The notes beneath the pieces were generated by a model, which did not search any database, was not told the origin of the DNA, and saw only the letters and a program-made list of their open reading frames with translations. Below, piece by piece: positions 55,865 through 64,000 of a stretch of DNA of 64,000 nucleotides (position 1 is its first letter; each line of letters starts with the position of its first letter). Position numbers and translations under genes: made by a program. This DNA is from Parapedobacter luteus (lineage in GTDB: Bacteria > Bacteroidota > Bacteroidia > Sphingobacteriales > Sphingobacteriaceae): the NCBI RefSeq assembly GCF_900168055.1, contig NZ_FUYS01000001.1, positions 558,001-622,000 on the forward strand, in the 5' to 3' direction.

Positions 55865-58470
55865 TGATTATGAGACGTTGCGAAAAACAATCCTTTACAT
55901 CGGTGTTATTGCTACTGGCACACCTGGTGCCGGCCTGCTTGTTTGCCCAGCAAAACGTGGTGCTGGAAAACGGGCACCTGCGCTTGAAATGGGTACCCAC
56001 TGCCGGCGGGTATGTACTGCGGGAAATCGTGCTGAATCCCGGTGCAGATTCCCTCGCTCTGGATGCTCCGGAGGGAAGCTACGTGGGGCTATATACGGCC
56101 GGCAAGCCCGATACCGCCATAAACACCGGGCTGCTTGCCGAAGCGAAAGGTCATGTCTTTGACGAATATAAATACATCCTTAACCGGTGGCGGGATTGCT
56201 TCCGTCCGGTGCCGCTGAATACGGCGGGCGAGGCGGTTTCGTTTTTTCCGTCAAGCGCCAGGTCCTCGGCCCACGGGGTAGAATTTATGCACCAAACGGA
56301 TCGGTTTACCGCGCAGATCATTTGGTCGCTGGATCGCCTTTATACCCATGATGTGCTCGTGGAAATGCGTGTGACGGCCAGGCAGGCCGGTTATTTTTCA
56401 TTTGCGACGCCCACACTTTTCAACACCGAGCCGGGTGATCTGGAATGGGCCATGCTGCCCGGTTATTTCCAGGGCCGTGCCATCCAGCCGGACCTGCTGC
56501 GGGCCTATGCGTACGGGCAGGGCATCCCCAGCCTCCCGGTGGTGGTGCGCGAACGTACGGCAAGCACGCTGGCAGCTTTCATCCAAAACAAACAGGGCGT
56601 GACGTTGGCCGTAATCCCCGAACCGGGCACGGCCGCTGATCCCTGGGCGGACAGCAGGGATTCGCGCGACCAATGGCGGCTCGGCCTGTCGCTGATGAAC
56701 CGCGGGGGTGGGCTTTCTCCCACACTGTACCATCCGGTGCTGGGTGAGGTGGATTCCTACCTGAATGCGGGTGAAGAACGCGTCTTCCGGTTCAGGTATT
56801 CGCTGCAACGCGCCGACTGGTTTAAGGTATACAAACACGCCATCTATGACGTCTATGACTTTGATGAAGCCGTGCGGCTCAAGAATACGCGGCAGTCACT
56901 GACCGACCGCGTGCGCTCAATGCTGGACTACCTGAAGGATGACTCGACATCGCTATGGAACGTCCATAACTACCAGGGGCTGGAGATAGGGGCGCAATCG
57001 TATCTTGGAGGAGTAGTGGGTGCCGATAAAGACGCGATGAAAAACGCGGATTACGGAGCCATGTGGATGCTGGCCCGCATTACGCAGGATGCCGTGCTGA
57101 ACGAAACCCGGCTACAGCCGGCGCGGAACTTTAAACTGACACAGCAGCAGACCGCAGATGGGTTTTTCCAGGGCGCAGCGGTTGGACAGTATTACTTATG
57201 GAAAAGCAAGCGGTTTACCGAAGAGTGGGGCGATTATGTGGAACCGATTGCCCTGACGTACTATACGCTGCTGGACATTGGCAACATTCTGCTTTTCGAG
57301 CCGGACGACAAGGAACTGAAAGACCGCCTGAGGCGGGGAGCAGACAAGCTGCTGGAATGGCAGCGGCCCGATGGAAGCTGGCAGGTGGCGTACGACCGGC
57401 ATACCGAGCAGCCTGCATTTACCGACCAGCTGGATTTGCGCCCTACGTTTTATGGGCTCCTGGTGGCCCACCGCCTGCTGGGCGATAAAAAATACCTTCA
57501 GGGCGCTATCCGGGGTGCCGACTGGTACGTGCGTGAGGCCGTAAACAAGGGGCATTTCCTGGGGGTATGCGGCGATGTGCGCTTTGTACCGGACTTTGCG
57601 ACAGGACAAAGCGCCCAGGCGTTGCTGGACCTCTATGAGCAGACGGGCGATACCGTATACCGCCAGGCTGCCATTGATGCGGCGAGGATTTACACGGCCT
57701 CGGTGTATACCCATCCGACACCCTCGCAACGGGTCAAGGAAGTAAAAGGAAAGCGAAAGGAAGATTGGGAAATTTCGCAGGTGGGCCTTAGTTTTGAGCA
57801 TGGAGGAACACTGGGCTCAGCAAACGGTGGCGGCCCGATCCTGCTGGCCAGCCATGCCGGCCTGTTTGTACGGATGGCGGGCCTGACGGGTGAGCGCCTG
57901 TTTTTGGATATGGCTCGCGCCGCGGCCTGGGGGCGCGATGCCTTCGTAGATCCGGCCACCCGCGTGGCTTCCTACTACTGGGCGCGAATGGATGCGGGGT
58001 CAGGCCCGTTCCCCCATCATGCGTGGTGGCAGGTGGGGTGGATCACCGACTACCTGATTGCGGAAATTGCTCTACGCTCCGACGGACAGATCAATTTTCC
58101 CAAGGGCTTCATCACGCCGAAGGTGGGGCCGCACCAGCCGTATGGTTTTGCCGACGGACAGATTTTCGGTGCTCCGGCAACGCTGTATCTCCCGATAGGG
58201 GCGGTAACCGTTGAAAACCCCCGGGTGGATTTCATGGCGGCGAAAGCAACCCGTGGAACCGCTATGTACCTGATGCTATTGAACAACAGCACGACGGCGC
58301 AGCGCAGTTCGGTATCGCTCCAAGGGCTTGCGCTGCCGGCATATTCCACAGCCGTTTTATTGGACGAAAAGGGCGAGAAACTCGAGGACGTGCGGGTGGA
58401 AGAAGGGCGTTTCGCGGTAGATTTACCGCCATGGGGGCTGAAGGTGATCAAATTAACGAACCAGACTTAA
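55864..58470 (+). CDS. Exported protein of (alpha/alpha)-barrel glycosidase-like fold, unknown function
   Basis: An 868-residue exported protein with signal peptide about 1-26 (ending ACLFAQQ), a beta-rich N-terminal half (about 28-330) and a helical second half rich in patterns of the six-hairpin fold (QRPDGSWQVAYDR, FYGLLVAHRLLGDKKYL, HHAWWQVGWITDYL). The repeated helical tryptophan/aspartate motifs resemble glucuronyl epimerases, lyases or glycosidases of that superfamily, but I cannot name a family or catalytic residue. Its ATG overlaps the GH31 stop (ATGA). A C-terminal beta domain closes with AVDLPPWGLKVIKL. Confidence 0.72.
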   Translation: MIMRRCEKQSFTSVLLLLAHLVPACLFAQQNVVLENGHLRLKWVPTAGGYVLREIVLNPGADSLALDAPEGSYVGLYTAGKPDTAINTGLLAEAKGHVFDEYKYILNRWRDCFRPVPLNTAGEAVSFFPSSARSSAHGVEFMHQTDRFTAQIIWSLDRLYTHDVLVEMRVTARQAGYFSFATPTLFNTEPGDLEWAMLPGYFQGRAIQPDLLRAYAYGQGIPSLPVVVRERTASTLAAFIQNKQGVTLAVIPEPGTAADPWADSRDSRDQWRLGLSLMNRGGGLSPTLYHPVLGEVDSYLNAGEERVFRFRYSLQRADWFKVYKHAIYDVYDFDEAVRLKNTRQSLTDRVRSMLDYLKDDSTSLWNVHNYQGLEIGAQSYLGGVVGADKDAMKNADYGAMWMLARITQDAVLNETRLQPARNFKLTQQQTADGFFQGAAVGQYYLWKSKRFTEEWGDYVEPIALTYYTLLDIGNILLFEPDDKELKDRLRRGADKLLEWQRPDGSWQVAYDRHTEQPAFTDQLDLRPTFYGLLVAHRLLGDKKYLQGAIRGADWYVREAVNKGHFLGVCGDVRFVPDFATGQSAQALLDLYEQTGDTVYRQAAIDAARIYTASVYTHPTPSQRVKEVKGKRKEDWEISQVGLSFEHGGTLGSANGGGPILLASHAGLFVRMAGLTGERLFLDMARAAAWGRDAFVDPATRVASYYWARMDAGSGPFPHHAWWQVGWITDYLIAEIALRSDGQINFPKGFITPKVGPHQPYGFADGQIFGAPATLYLPIGAVTVENPRVDFMAAKATRGTAMYLMLLNNSTTAQRSSVSLQGLALPAYSTAVLLDEKGEKLEDVRVEEGRFAVDLPPWGLKVIKLTNQT

Positions 58471-58481
58471 CTTGTATTGAA

Positions 58482-60521
58482 ATGAACGGAATTAAACGAT
58501 TGATCCTGCTGGTTTTGGCCTGTGGCTTTACGGGTGGCGTATTGGCCCAATACCATATCCGGCATCCCAACGCCATCACGCTGCACGGCGAATGGACATT
58601 TGCGCTTGATCTGGCCGATCAGGGCATAAGCGGTCAATGGTACCTTGATGGCATAACCCGGACCAATAGACAGGACATCGTGACGGTGCCGCACTGTTTT
58701 TCTTCCGATCCGCGTTACCTGTTTTACACGGGCACAGCATGGTACCGCAAATCATTTGCGTGGAAGCCCGCGTCTGGCGAGCGCGTGATCCTGCATTTTG
58801 ATGCGGCCTATTACCTGACAAGGGTATGGCTGAACGGGCAAGAGGTAGGTACGCATGAAGGGGGGTACACGCCTTTTCATTTTGATATAACCGATTATCT
58901 GAAGGAAGGTGATAACCTGCTGGCTGTGTCTGTAAGCAACGACACCTGGAAGCTGAATACCGTGCCGGCGGTGAAGGATAATTATGATATCAACGGTTCG
59001 TATCCGGCCTGGATCAACTACGGTGGACTGATCCGGCCGGTGTACCTGACCGTGGAACCCGAGGTCTACATCGAAAACCTGAAGGTGGAGGCGACGCCTG
59101 ACCTGGACAAGGGCGATGCCGTTCTGAAGACAAAAGTCCGCATACGCAATGCCTCAAAGCAGGCGGTTTCGCCCAAATCCGATTTCATCGTGCGCCTCGG
59201 CGAGCAGACCATTCCGCTGCGGTGGCAAACCGGCGCCTTGCGCATACCGGCAGGCGAAACGCTCACTCTGGAATCAAGCAGCAAGCTTTCTGCCGCCCAA
59301 ACCGAGCTGTGGGACATCAATTCGCCCACATTGTATAACCTTGCCGCAGCGGTGGGCAGCGATACCGTGGCGACAAACTTCGGGATCCGCAAAGTGGAGG
59401 TCCGCGATGCGCAACTGCTGCTGAACGGCCGGCCGGTGCGGCTGGGTGGGGGCAACCGCGTGTTGGATTATCCGGGCTTAGGCTCACTGGAGCCTGACTG
59501 GCTCATTGAGCGGGATTTCCGGCTCATGAAGGAAGCGGGCATGGAGTTTCAGCGCCTGACGCATTATACACCGGCGGAATATTTCTACGACCTGGCAGAC
59601 CGTTACGGCATGCTGATCATTACTGAAGCCGGCAACTGGCAGCTTACGCCGAAGCAACTGGACAACGACACCATCCGCACGAAGTTCAAACAGCAATTCC
59701 GTGAGATGGTTGAACGCGACTGGAATCATCCGAGCGTAATAGCCTACAGTGTAGGCAATGAGTACCTGTCTGACGAGCCGGAGGGCCAGCGCTGGACCGA
59801 AGATATGATCGCTTATGCGAAGGAACTGGACGCCACAAGACTGTATACCTTTGCCACCATGCGGCTGAATAGCCTGCCGGAAAAACCGGAGGACGAAGCC
59901 AGCCAGTATGTGGACTTTGTAAGCGCCAATATCTACGGCAACCACGCCAAGGCGCTGGATCACATTCACCGGCTTTATCCGGATAAGCCGGTCCTGATCA
60001 GTGAATGGGGCGTGCGGGCAGACAACGCAAAAGGTGAAGCGGGGCAGGTACAGCACATCACTGAGGTGATGGGTGAACTCCGGAAGCGTCCCTACGTGGC
60101 CGGTGCAGCCTGGTGGACCTACAACGATTACCAAAGCCGCTACTACGGCAGCAATGCCAACGGCTACCGGCCGTGGGGGCTGGTGGGTCCGGGTCGCTCG
60201 GCCCGGCCGGCTTATCAGGTTTATCAACAGGAAATGGCTCCACTGACCGTGGAAAAAACGGGTTTTCAGCCCGGGGGTAAGGGTGTGCATGAGCTGCGGC
60301 TGAAAATAAGTGCACGGGCCGATTTCCCGGCCTACAGGGTACAGGGCTATGTGCTGGAAACGCCACATACCCGGGTAAACTTACCGGACCTGGAACCGGG
60401 CGAAAGCGCGGAGATCACCTTGCCTGTGACCGGATTCCAGGAGGATATTTTGCTGAAAGTCGTCAAGCCCACAGGCTATGTAGCCTTGCAGCAAACCATG
60501 ACGTTGAACGAAAAGAATTGA
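58482..60521 (+). CDS. Glycoside hydrolase family 2 enzyme
   Basis: A 679-residue GH2 enzyme (beta-galactosidase, beta-glucuronidase or beta-mannosidase group) with a signal peptide ending GGVLAQ. The jelly-roll domain (GEWTFALD; AWYRKSFAW; GGYTPFHFDITDYLKEGDN), the immunoglobulin-like domain and the TIM barrel follow in order. The catalytic pair is visible: acid/base E427 in YSVGNE and nucleophile E508 in ISEWG. The start is at 58482 (MNGIKRLILL); an earlier frame lies within the preceding gene. It is predicted to act in the periplasm on a beta-linked residue. Confidence 0.9.
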   Translation: MNGIKRLILLVLACGFTGGVLAQYHIRHPNAITLHGEWTFALDLADQGISGQWYLDGITRTNRQDIVTVPHCFSSDPRYLFYTGTAWYRKSFAWKPASGERVILHFDAAYYLTRVWLNGQEVGTHEGGYTPFHFDITDYLKEGDNLLAVSVSNDTWKLNTVPAVKDNYDINGSYPAWINYGGLIRPVYLTVEPEVYIENLKVEATPDLDKGDAVLKTKVRIRNASKQAVSPKSDFIVRLGEQTIPLRWQTGALRIPAGETLTLESSSKLSAAQTELWDINSPTLYNLAAAVGSDTVATNFGIRKVEVRDAQLLLNGRPVRLGGGNRVLDYPGLGSLEPDWLIERDFRLMKEAGMEFQRLTHYTPAEYFYDLADRYGMLIITEAGNWQLTPKQLDNDTIRTKFKQQFREMVERDWNHPSVIAYSVGNEYLSDEPEGQRWTEDMIAYAKELDATRLYTFATMRLNSLPEKPEDEASQYVDFVSANIYGNHAKALDHIHRLYPDKPVLISEWGVRADNAKGEAGQVQHITEVMGELRKRPYVAGAAWWTYNDYQSRYYGSNANGYRPWGLVGPGRSARPAYQVYQQEMAPLTVEKTGFQPGGKGVHELRLKISARADFPAYRVQGYVLETPHTRVNLPDLEPGESAEITLPVTGFQEDILLKVVKPTGYVALQQTMTLNEKN

Positions 60522-60542
60522 TTTTACAGTACCTATAAAGAC

Positions 60543-62834
60543 ATGATTCAAGAAGCGGAAATTGATAGAAGATATTCCCGGACGGTCACCTTGTCAGCAG
60601 ACTTGGTGATTACAGGCGGAGGTCTGTCTGGCACGTGTGCAGCCATCACCGCGGCAAGGCAGGGGTTGAAGGTGGTGCTGGTGCAGGACCGGCCGGTATT
60701 GGGCGGCAACGCCTCGAGTGAGGTGCGCCTATGGATATTGGGGGCTACCTCGCACATGGGTAACAACAATCGCTGGAGCAGGGAAGGGGGGGTCATAGAC
60801 GAGTTGCTGGTGGAAAACATGTACCAGAACCCCGAAGGCAATCCCATTATCCTGGACATGATTCTGCTCGACAAGGTGGTTCAGGAACCGAATATCACGC
60901 TGCTGCTCAATACGGCGGTATATGAGGTGGAAAAGGCCGACCCCGATACTATCCGGAGTCTGAAGGCCTTTTGCAGCCAGAATTCGACCACCTATCACCT
61001 GGAAGCGCCTCTGTTTTGCGATGCTTCCGGCGACGGTATCGTGGGCTTTCTGGCGGGAGCAGCGTTCCGCATGGGCGCTGAAGGGCGGGAAGTGTTTGAT
61101 GAGCCCATGGCACCGGATGCTGACTATGGCGAGCTGCTGGGGCATTCACTGTATTTCTACAGCAAGGATACCGGAAAACCGGTGAAGTTTACCGCGCCCT
61201 CCTTTGCCATAGATGTGTCTAAGGAGATTCCGCGTTTCCGGAATTTCAAGGCCAATGAGCATGGCTGCCAGCTCTGGTGGGTGGAGCACGGGGGGCGCCT
61301 GGATACGGTACATGATACGGAGCGTATCAAGTGGGAGCTGTGGCGCGTGGTGTACGGCATCTGGGACTATATTAAAAACTCCGGTAAGTTTCCGGAGGCC
61401 GAGACCATGACGCTGGAATGGGTAGGGATGATCCCGGGCAAGCGTGAGAGCCGCCGTTTCGAGGGCGACTACATGCTGAGCCAGCGCGACCTGATCGAGC
61501 AGCGCACACATCCCGATGCGGTGGCCTACGGTGGATGGTCCATTGATCTGCATCCCGCCGACGGGGTGTTCAGCGAACGGCAGCCTTGCAATCAATGGCA
61601 TAGCAAGGGCGTTTTCCAGATTCCGTATCGGTGCCTGTACAGCCGGAACATCAAAAACCTGTTCTTTGCGGGCCGGATCATCAGCGTGAGCCACGTGGCG
61701 TTCGGCGCCACGCGTGTGATGGCCACCAGTGCCTACGTGGGGCAGGCGGTAGCGGTGGCGGCAGCATTGTGCAAACGGCAGGGTGTGCTTCCACGCGCGC
61801 TTTACGAACAGGGGCACATGGTCCAATTGCAGCGCGAATTGATGAAGACGGGGCAGCATATTCCCGGCCTTGCGTTGGCCGATGATGCTGACCTGGTCGC
61901 GCATGCGCGGCTGACGGCTTCGAGTACCCTGGCTTTTTCTGGATTCCGGCGGGAAAATCTGCGCTGGAAATCGCTTGACATCGGCGCTGCCCAGTTGGTG
62001 CCGCTAAATGCCGGCGCCGTGCCGGTGTTTTCCCTGCCCGTTCGGGCCAGTGGCAATACCGCGCTGGTGGTGGAACTGCGGGTGAGCAGCCGGAAAGGGG
62101 GATTTACGCCCGATACGGTGCTGGCAACGGAGTCCGTTGCGCTTGCGCCTGGGATGACCGACCTGGAGCTTGATTTCAAGGCGGTGCTGGAGGAGGCACA
62201 ATATGTTTTCCTGACTTTCCTTGGAAACCCCGAGGTGCAGCTCCCTTACACCGACCAGCGGATAACAGGACTGCTTTCGGTGTTCAATGGCGTAAACAAG
62301 AAAGTGTCTAACAATGGCTACCAGCAGCCGCCCGTCGGCTCCGGGGTGGATGAGTTTGAGTTCTGGTGTCCGCAACGCCGCCCGGAAGGGCAGAATATCG
62401 CCATCGCACTGGCTGATCCACAGCTGGCATTCGAACCGGATAATATCCGGAATGGCGTAGACCGACCCGTTACCGGGCCTAACGCCTGGGTGGCTGACCC
62501 CAATGACGCTGATCCGCATGTCTCGTTGCAATGGGATACGCCTGAAACGATCAGCCGCATCGTGCTGGTGTTTGACACGGATGCAGACCATGCGATGGAG
62601 TCTGTGCTGATGACTCATCCTGAACGGGTGATGCCGTTTTGTGTGCGGAATTACAGGATAGCAGATGCGGCCGGGAACGTGATCTACCAAAAGACGGATA
62701 ACTACCAGACAAGGAATATCATTGTCTTGAACGAACCGGTGACGACCGATAAGCTGACGATCCATGTCGAACATCCGTCCGATGACGTTCCCGCTGCCCT
62801 GTTTGCCATCAGATGTTACGGGGGGGTGCAATGA
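60543..62834 (+). CDS. FAD-dependent oxidoreductase without signal peptide, with C-terminal discoidin-like domain
   Basis: A 763-residue paralogue of the exported FAD enzyme in this operon. It has the same FAD loop (LVITGGGLSGTCAAITAARQG, about 20-40), DRPVLGGNASSEVRLW and NLFFAGRIISVSHVAFGATRV, but no signal peptide and no N-terminal binding domain, so it is probably cytoplasmic. The region from about 455 to 763 is a beta-rich extension whose second half (HVSLQWDTPETISRIVLVFD; VMPFCVRNYRIADAAGN) looks like a discoidin (F5/8-type) domain. Substrate unknown; a sugar or glycoside brought in by the symporter encoded next is likely. Its stop overlaps that gene's ATG. Confidence 0.8.
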   Translation: MIQEAEIDRRYSRTVTLSADLVITGGGLSGTCAAITAARQGLKVVLVQDRPVLGGNASSEVRLWILGATSHMGNNNRWSREGGVIDELLVENMYQNPEGNPIILDMILLDKVVQEPNITLLLNTAVYEVEKADPDTIRSLKAFCSQNSTTYHLEAPLFCDASGDGIVGFLAGAAFRMGAEGREVFDEPMAPDADYGELLGHSLYFYSKDTGKPVKFTAPSFAIDVSKEIPRFRNFKANEHGCQLWWVEHGGRLDTVHDTERIKWELWRVVYGIWDYIKNSGKFPEAETMTLEWVGMIPGKRESRRFEGDYMLSQRDLIEQRTHPDAVAYGGWSIDLHPADGVFSERQPCNQWHSKGVFQIPYRCLYSRNIKNLFFAGRIISVSHVAFGATRVMATSAYVGQAVAVAAALCKRQGVLPRALYEQGHMVQLQRELMKTGQHIPGLALADDADLVAHARLTASSTLAFSGFRRENLRWKSLDIGAAQLVPLNAGAVPVFSLPVRASGNTALVVELRVSSRKGGFTPDTVLATESVALAPGMTDLELDFKAVLEEAQYVFLTFLGNPEVQLPYTDQRITGLLSVFNGVNKKVSNNGYQQPPVGSGVDEFEFWCPQRRPEGQNIAIALADPQLAFEPDNIRNGVDRPVTGPNAWVADPNDADPHVSLQWDTPETISRIVLVFDTDADHAMESVLMTHPERVMPFCVRNYRIADAAGNVIYQKTDNYQTRNIIVLNEPVTTDKLTIHVEHPSDDVPAALFAIRCYGGVQ

Positions 62835-64000
62835 CGACACTTGACTATTGGGTAATCGTGATTTTTTCCATCGGCATATTGGTTGCCGGACTTTCCATGA
62901 GCGACCGCAAAGCGGACATGCAGTCTTATTTCGGCGCAAGCGGAGCCTTGCCCTGGTGGATGAGCGGTCTGTCCCTGTACATGGGGTTTTTCTCTGCGGG
63001 CACTTTTGTGGTATGGGGTGCCATTGCCTATGAACAGGGATGGGTGGCTATTACCATACAATGGATGATGGCCATTGCCGGATTCCTGATTGGTCGTTTC
63101 ATCGCACCGCGATGGCGGCAAACCGGTGTGCTTACCGCAGCCGAATTTGTGCAACAGCGATTCGGAAGCGGTGTCCATAAGTTTTATACGTATGTTTTTC
63201 TCCTGATGAGCTTTGCCTACAACGGGGCCTTCCTGTATCCGGTAGCGAAATTGGTGAACGTGTCAACCGGCCTGCCTTCCCATTATGCAATCATGCTTTT
63301 CGGTCTGATGGCCGTGCTCTATACGACTTCCGGCGGGTTATGGGCAGTTATTGTGACCAATGTGCTGCAATTCGTGGTGCTTACCGCTGCGGTGATGATC
63401 GTCGTGCCGCTGGCATTCGAGCGGGTAGGTGGCATACCTGCTTTCGTAAGCGCGGCACCCGAAGGATTTTTTAACCTTACCGGCGGCGAATATACCCCAT
63501 GGTTTATTGCCGCTTTCGGACTTTATAACATGGTGTTCATTGGCGGCAACTGGGCTTATGTACAACGGTACACGAGTGTGCCCACCAAACGGGAAGCGAA
63601 GAAAGTGGGTTACCTGTTCGGCTGGCTGTATCTGATTAGTCCGGTCGTGTGGATGCTGCCGCCGATGCTTTATCGGATGGTTGACGGCAACCTCGCCGGA
63701 CTGGAAAACGAGGGGGCCTATCTGATGATGTGTAAGGAGGTGCTGCCGGCGGGCCTCATGGGCCTGATGATTACGGGAATGATTTTTGCCACCACCGATT
63801 CAGTGAATGCATCGCTCAATGTATCGTCTGCGGTGTTTACCAATGATGTCTATAAACGGATAAACCCCGGCGCTACCAACCGGTCGTTGATGTGGGTGGC
63901 CCGTTTGTCCACGCTTGCGTTTGGAATGATTACCGTGTTGGTGGCCCTGATGGTACCCGCAATGGGCGGCATTGTCGAGGTAGTGCTTAGCATCGGTGCA
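62831..64000 (+). CDS. Sodium/solute symporter family transporter (partial, runs off the window)
   Basis: An open frame of 390 codons from ATG 62831 to the window end encodes an inner-membrane SSS-family symporter. The N-terminal helix starts MTTLDYWVIVIFSIGILVAG, followed by SMSDRKADMQSYFGASGALPWWMSG, the usual SSS N-terminal arrangement, then further helices including GGLWAVIVTNVLQFVVL, the Na+-site-type signature. At least ten hydrophobic segments are visible. The ATG overlaps the stop of the preceding FAD gene (ATGA), so it belongs to the operon and probably imports the monosaccharide or oxidised sugar the locus releases. Confidence 0.9.
   Translation, partial: MTTLDYWVIVIFSIGILVAGLSMSDRKADMQSYFGASGALPWWMSGLSLYMGFFSAGTFVVWGAIAYEQGWVAITIQWMMAIAGFLIGRFIAPRWRQTGVLTAAEFVQQRFGSGVHKFYTYVFLLMSFAYNGAFLYPVAKLVNVSTGLPSHYAIMLFGLMAVLYTTSGGLWAVIVTNVLQFVVLTAAVMIVVPLAFERVGGIPAFVSAAPEGFFNLTGGEYTPWFIAAFGLYNMVFIGGNWAYVQRYTSVPTKREAKKVGYLFGWLYLISPVVWMLPPMLYRMVDGNLAGLENEGAYLMMCKEVLPAGLMGLMITGMIFATTDSVNASLNVSSAVFTNDVYKRINPGATNRSLMWVARLSTLAFGMITVLVALMVPAMGGIVEVVLSIGA

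Overview
The window is chromosomal DNA of a Bacteroidota bacterium, most likely of the Sphingobacteriaceae type (Pedobacter, Parapedobacter or Sphingobacterium relatives). The evidence is three SusC/SusD outer-membrane glycan-uptake pairs, Bacteroidota-type promoters (TTTG, about 19 bp, TAnnTTTG), an atpD-atpC pair with a short epsilon subunit, and a Leptospira-type citramalate synthase. I saw no tRNA, rRNA, CRISPR array, phage or transposase gene.

Layout. (1) 1-11.6 kb, plus strand: an intact susC-susD pair; a second pair whose susC is broken by three single-base frameshifts while its susD is intact; and a Tat-exported Gfo/Idh/MocA oxidoreductase. Strong hairpin terminators separate these units. 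(2) 11.7-15.6 kb, minus strand: a class Ib ribonucleotide reductase operon (NrdH-like redoxin, nrdI, nrdE, nrdF) whose upstream region carries a cluster of DnaA-box-like sites. (3) 15.9-30.3 kb, minus strand: a 12-gene cluster (ilvE-ilvD-ilvB-ilvN-dinB-ilvC-leuA-leuC-leuD-cimA-leuB-ilvA) for valine, leucine and isoleucine. It encodes both known routes to 2-oxobutanoate (threonine deaminase and citramalate synthase) and contains an unexpected DinB-family gene. (4) 30.7-35.1 kb, minus strand: atpD-atpC, a degraded aldo/keto reductase relic, a tandem thioredoxin-fold protein and a membrane-anchored coiled-coil protein. (5) 35.3-42.5 kb, plus strand: a rhamnose operon (transporter, aldolase/dehydrogenase, isomerase, kinase) ending in an L-lactate dehydrogenase, which together could take L-rhamnose to DHAP plus pyruvate. 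The 3' scrap of a GH78 alpha-L-rhamnosidase follows directly. (6) 42.8-45.0 kb: an AlkD-like DNA repair protein and a flavin monooxygenase-like protein. (7) 45.0-64.0 kb: a divergently transcribed GntR/LacI-type (AraR-like) regulator and a polysaccharide-utilisation locus that runs off the window. Its order is susC, susD, a small exported protein with an FMN-attachment-like motif, an exported FAD oxidoreductase, GH31, an (alpha/alpha)-barrel-like protein, GH2, a second FAD oxidoreductase without a signal peptide, and a sodium/solute symporter.

The last locus is the best candidate for something undescribed. It is a tightly coupled operon in which three flavin-type proteins, predicted to sit on both sides of the inner membrane, accompany two glycoside hydrolases and an importer. 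I infer an oxidative step in glycan breakdown, but neither substrate nor chemistry can be read from the sequence. A second theme is gene decay: the broken susC, the aldo/keto reductase scrap and the GH78 scrap all lie among intact genes. All frame, motif and spacing statements were read by eye; no database search was run.
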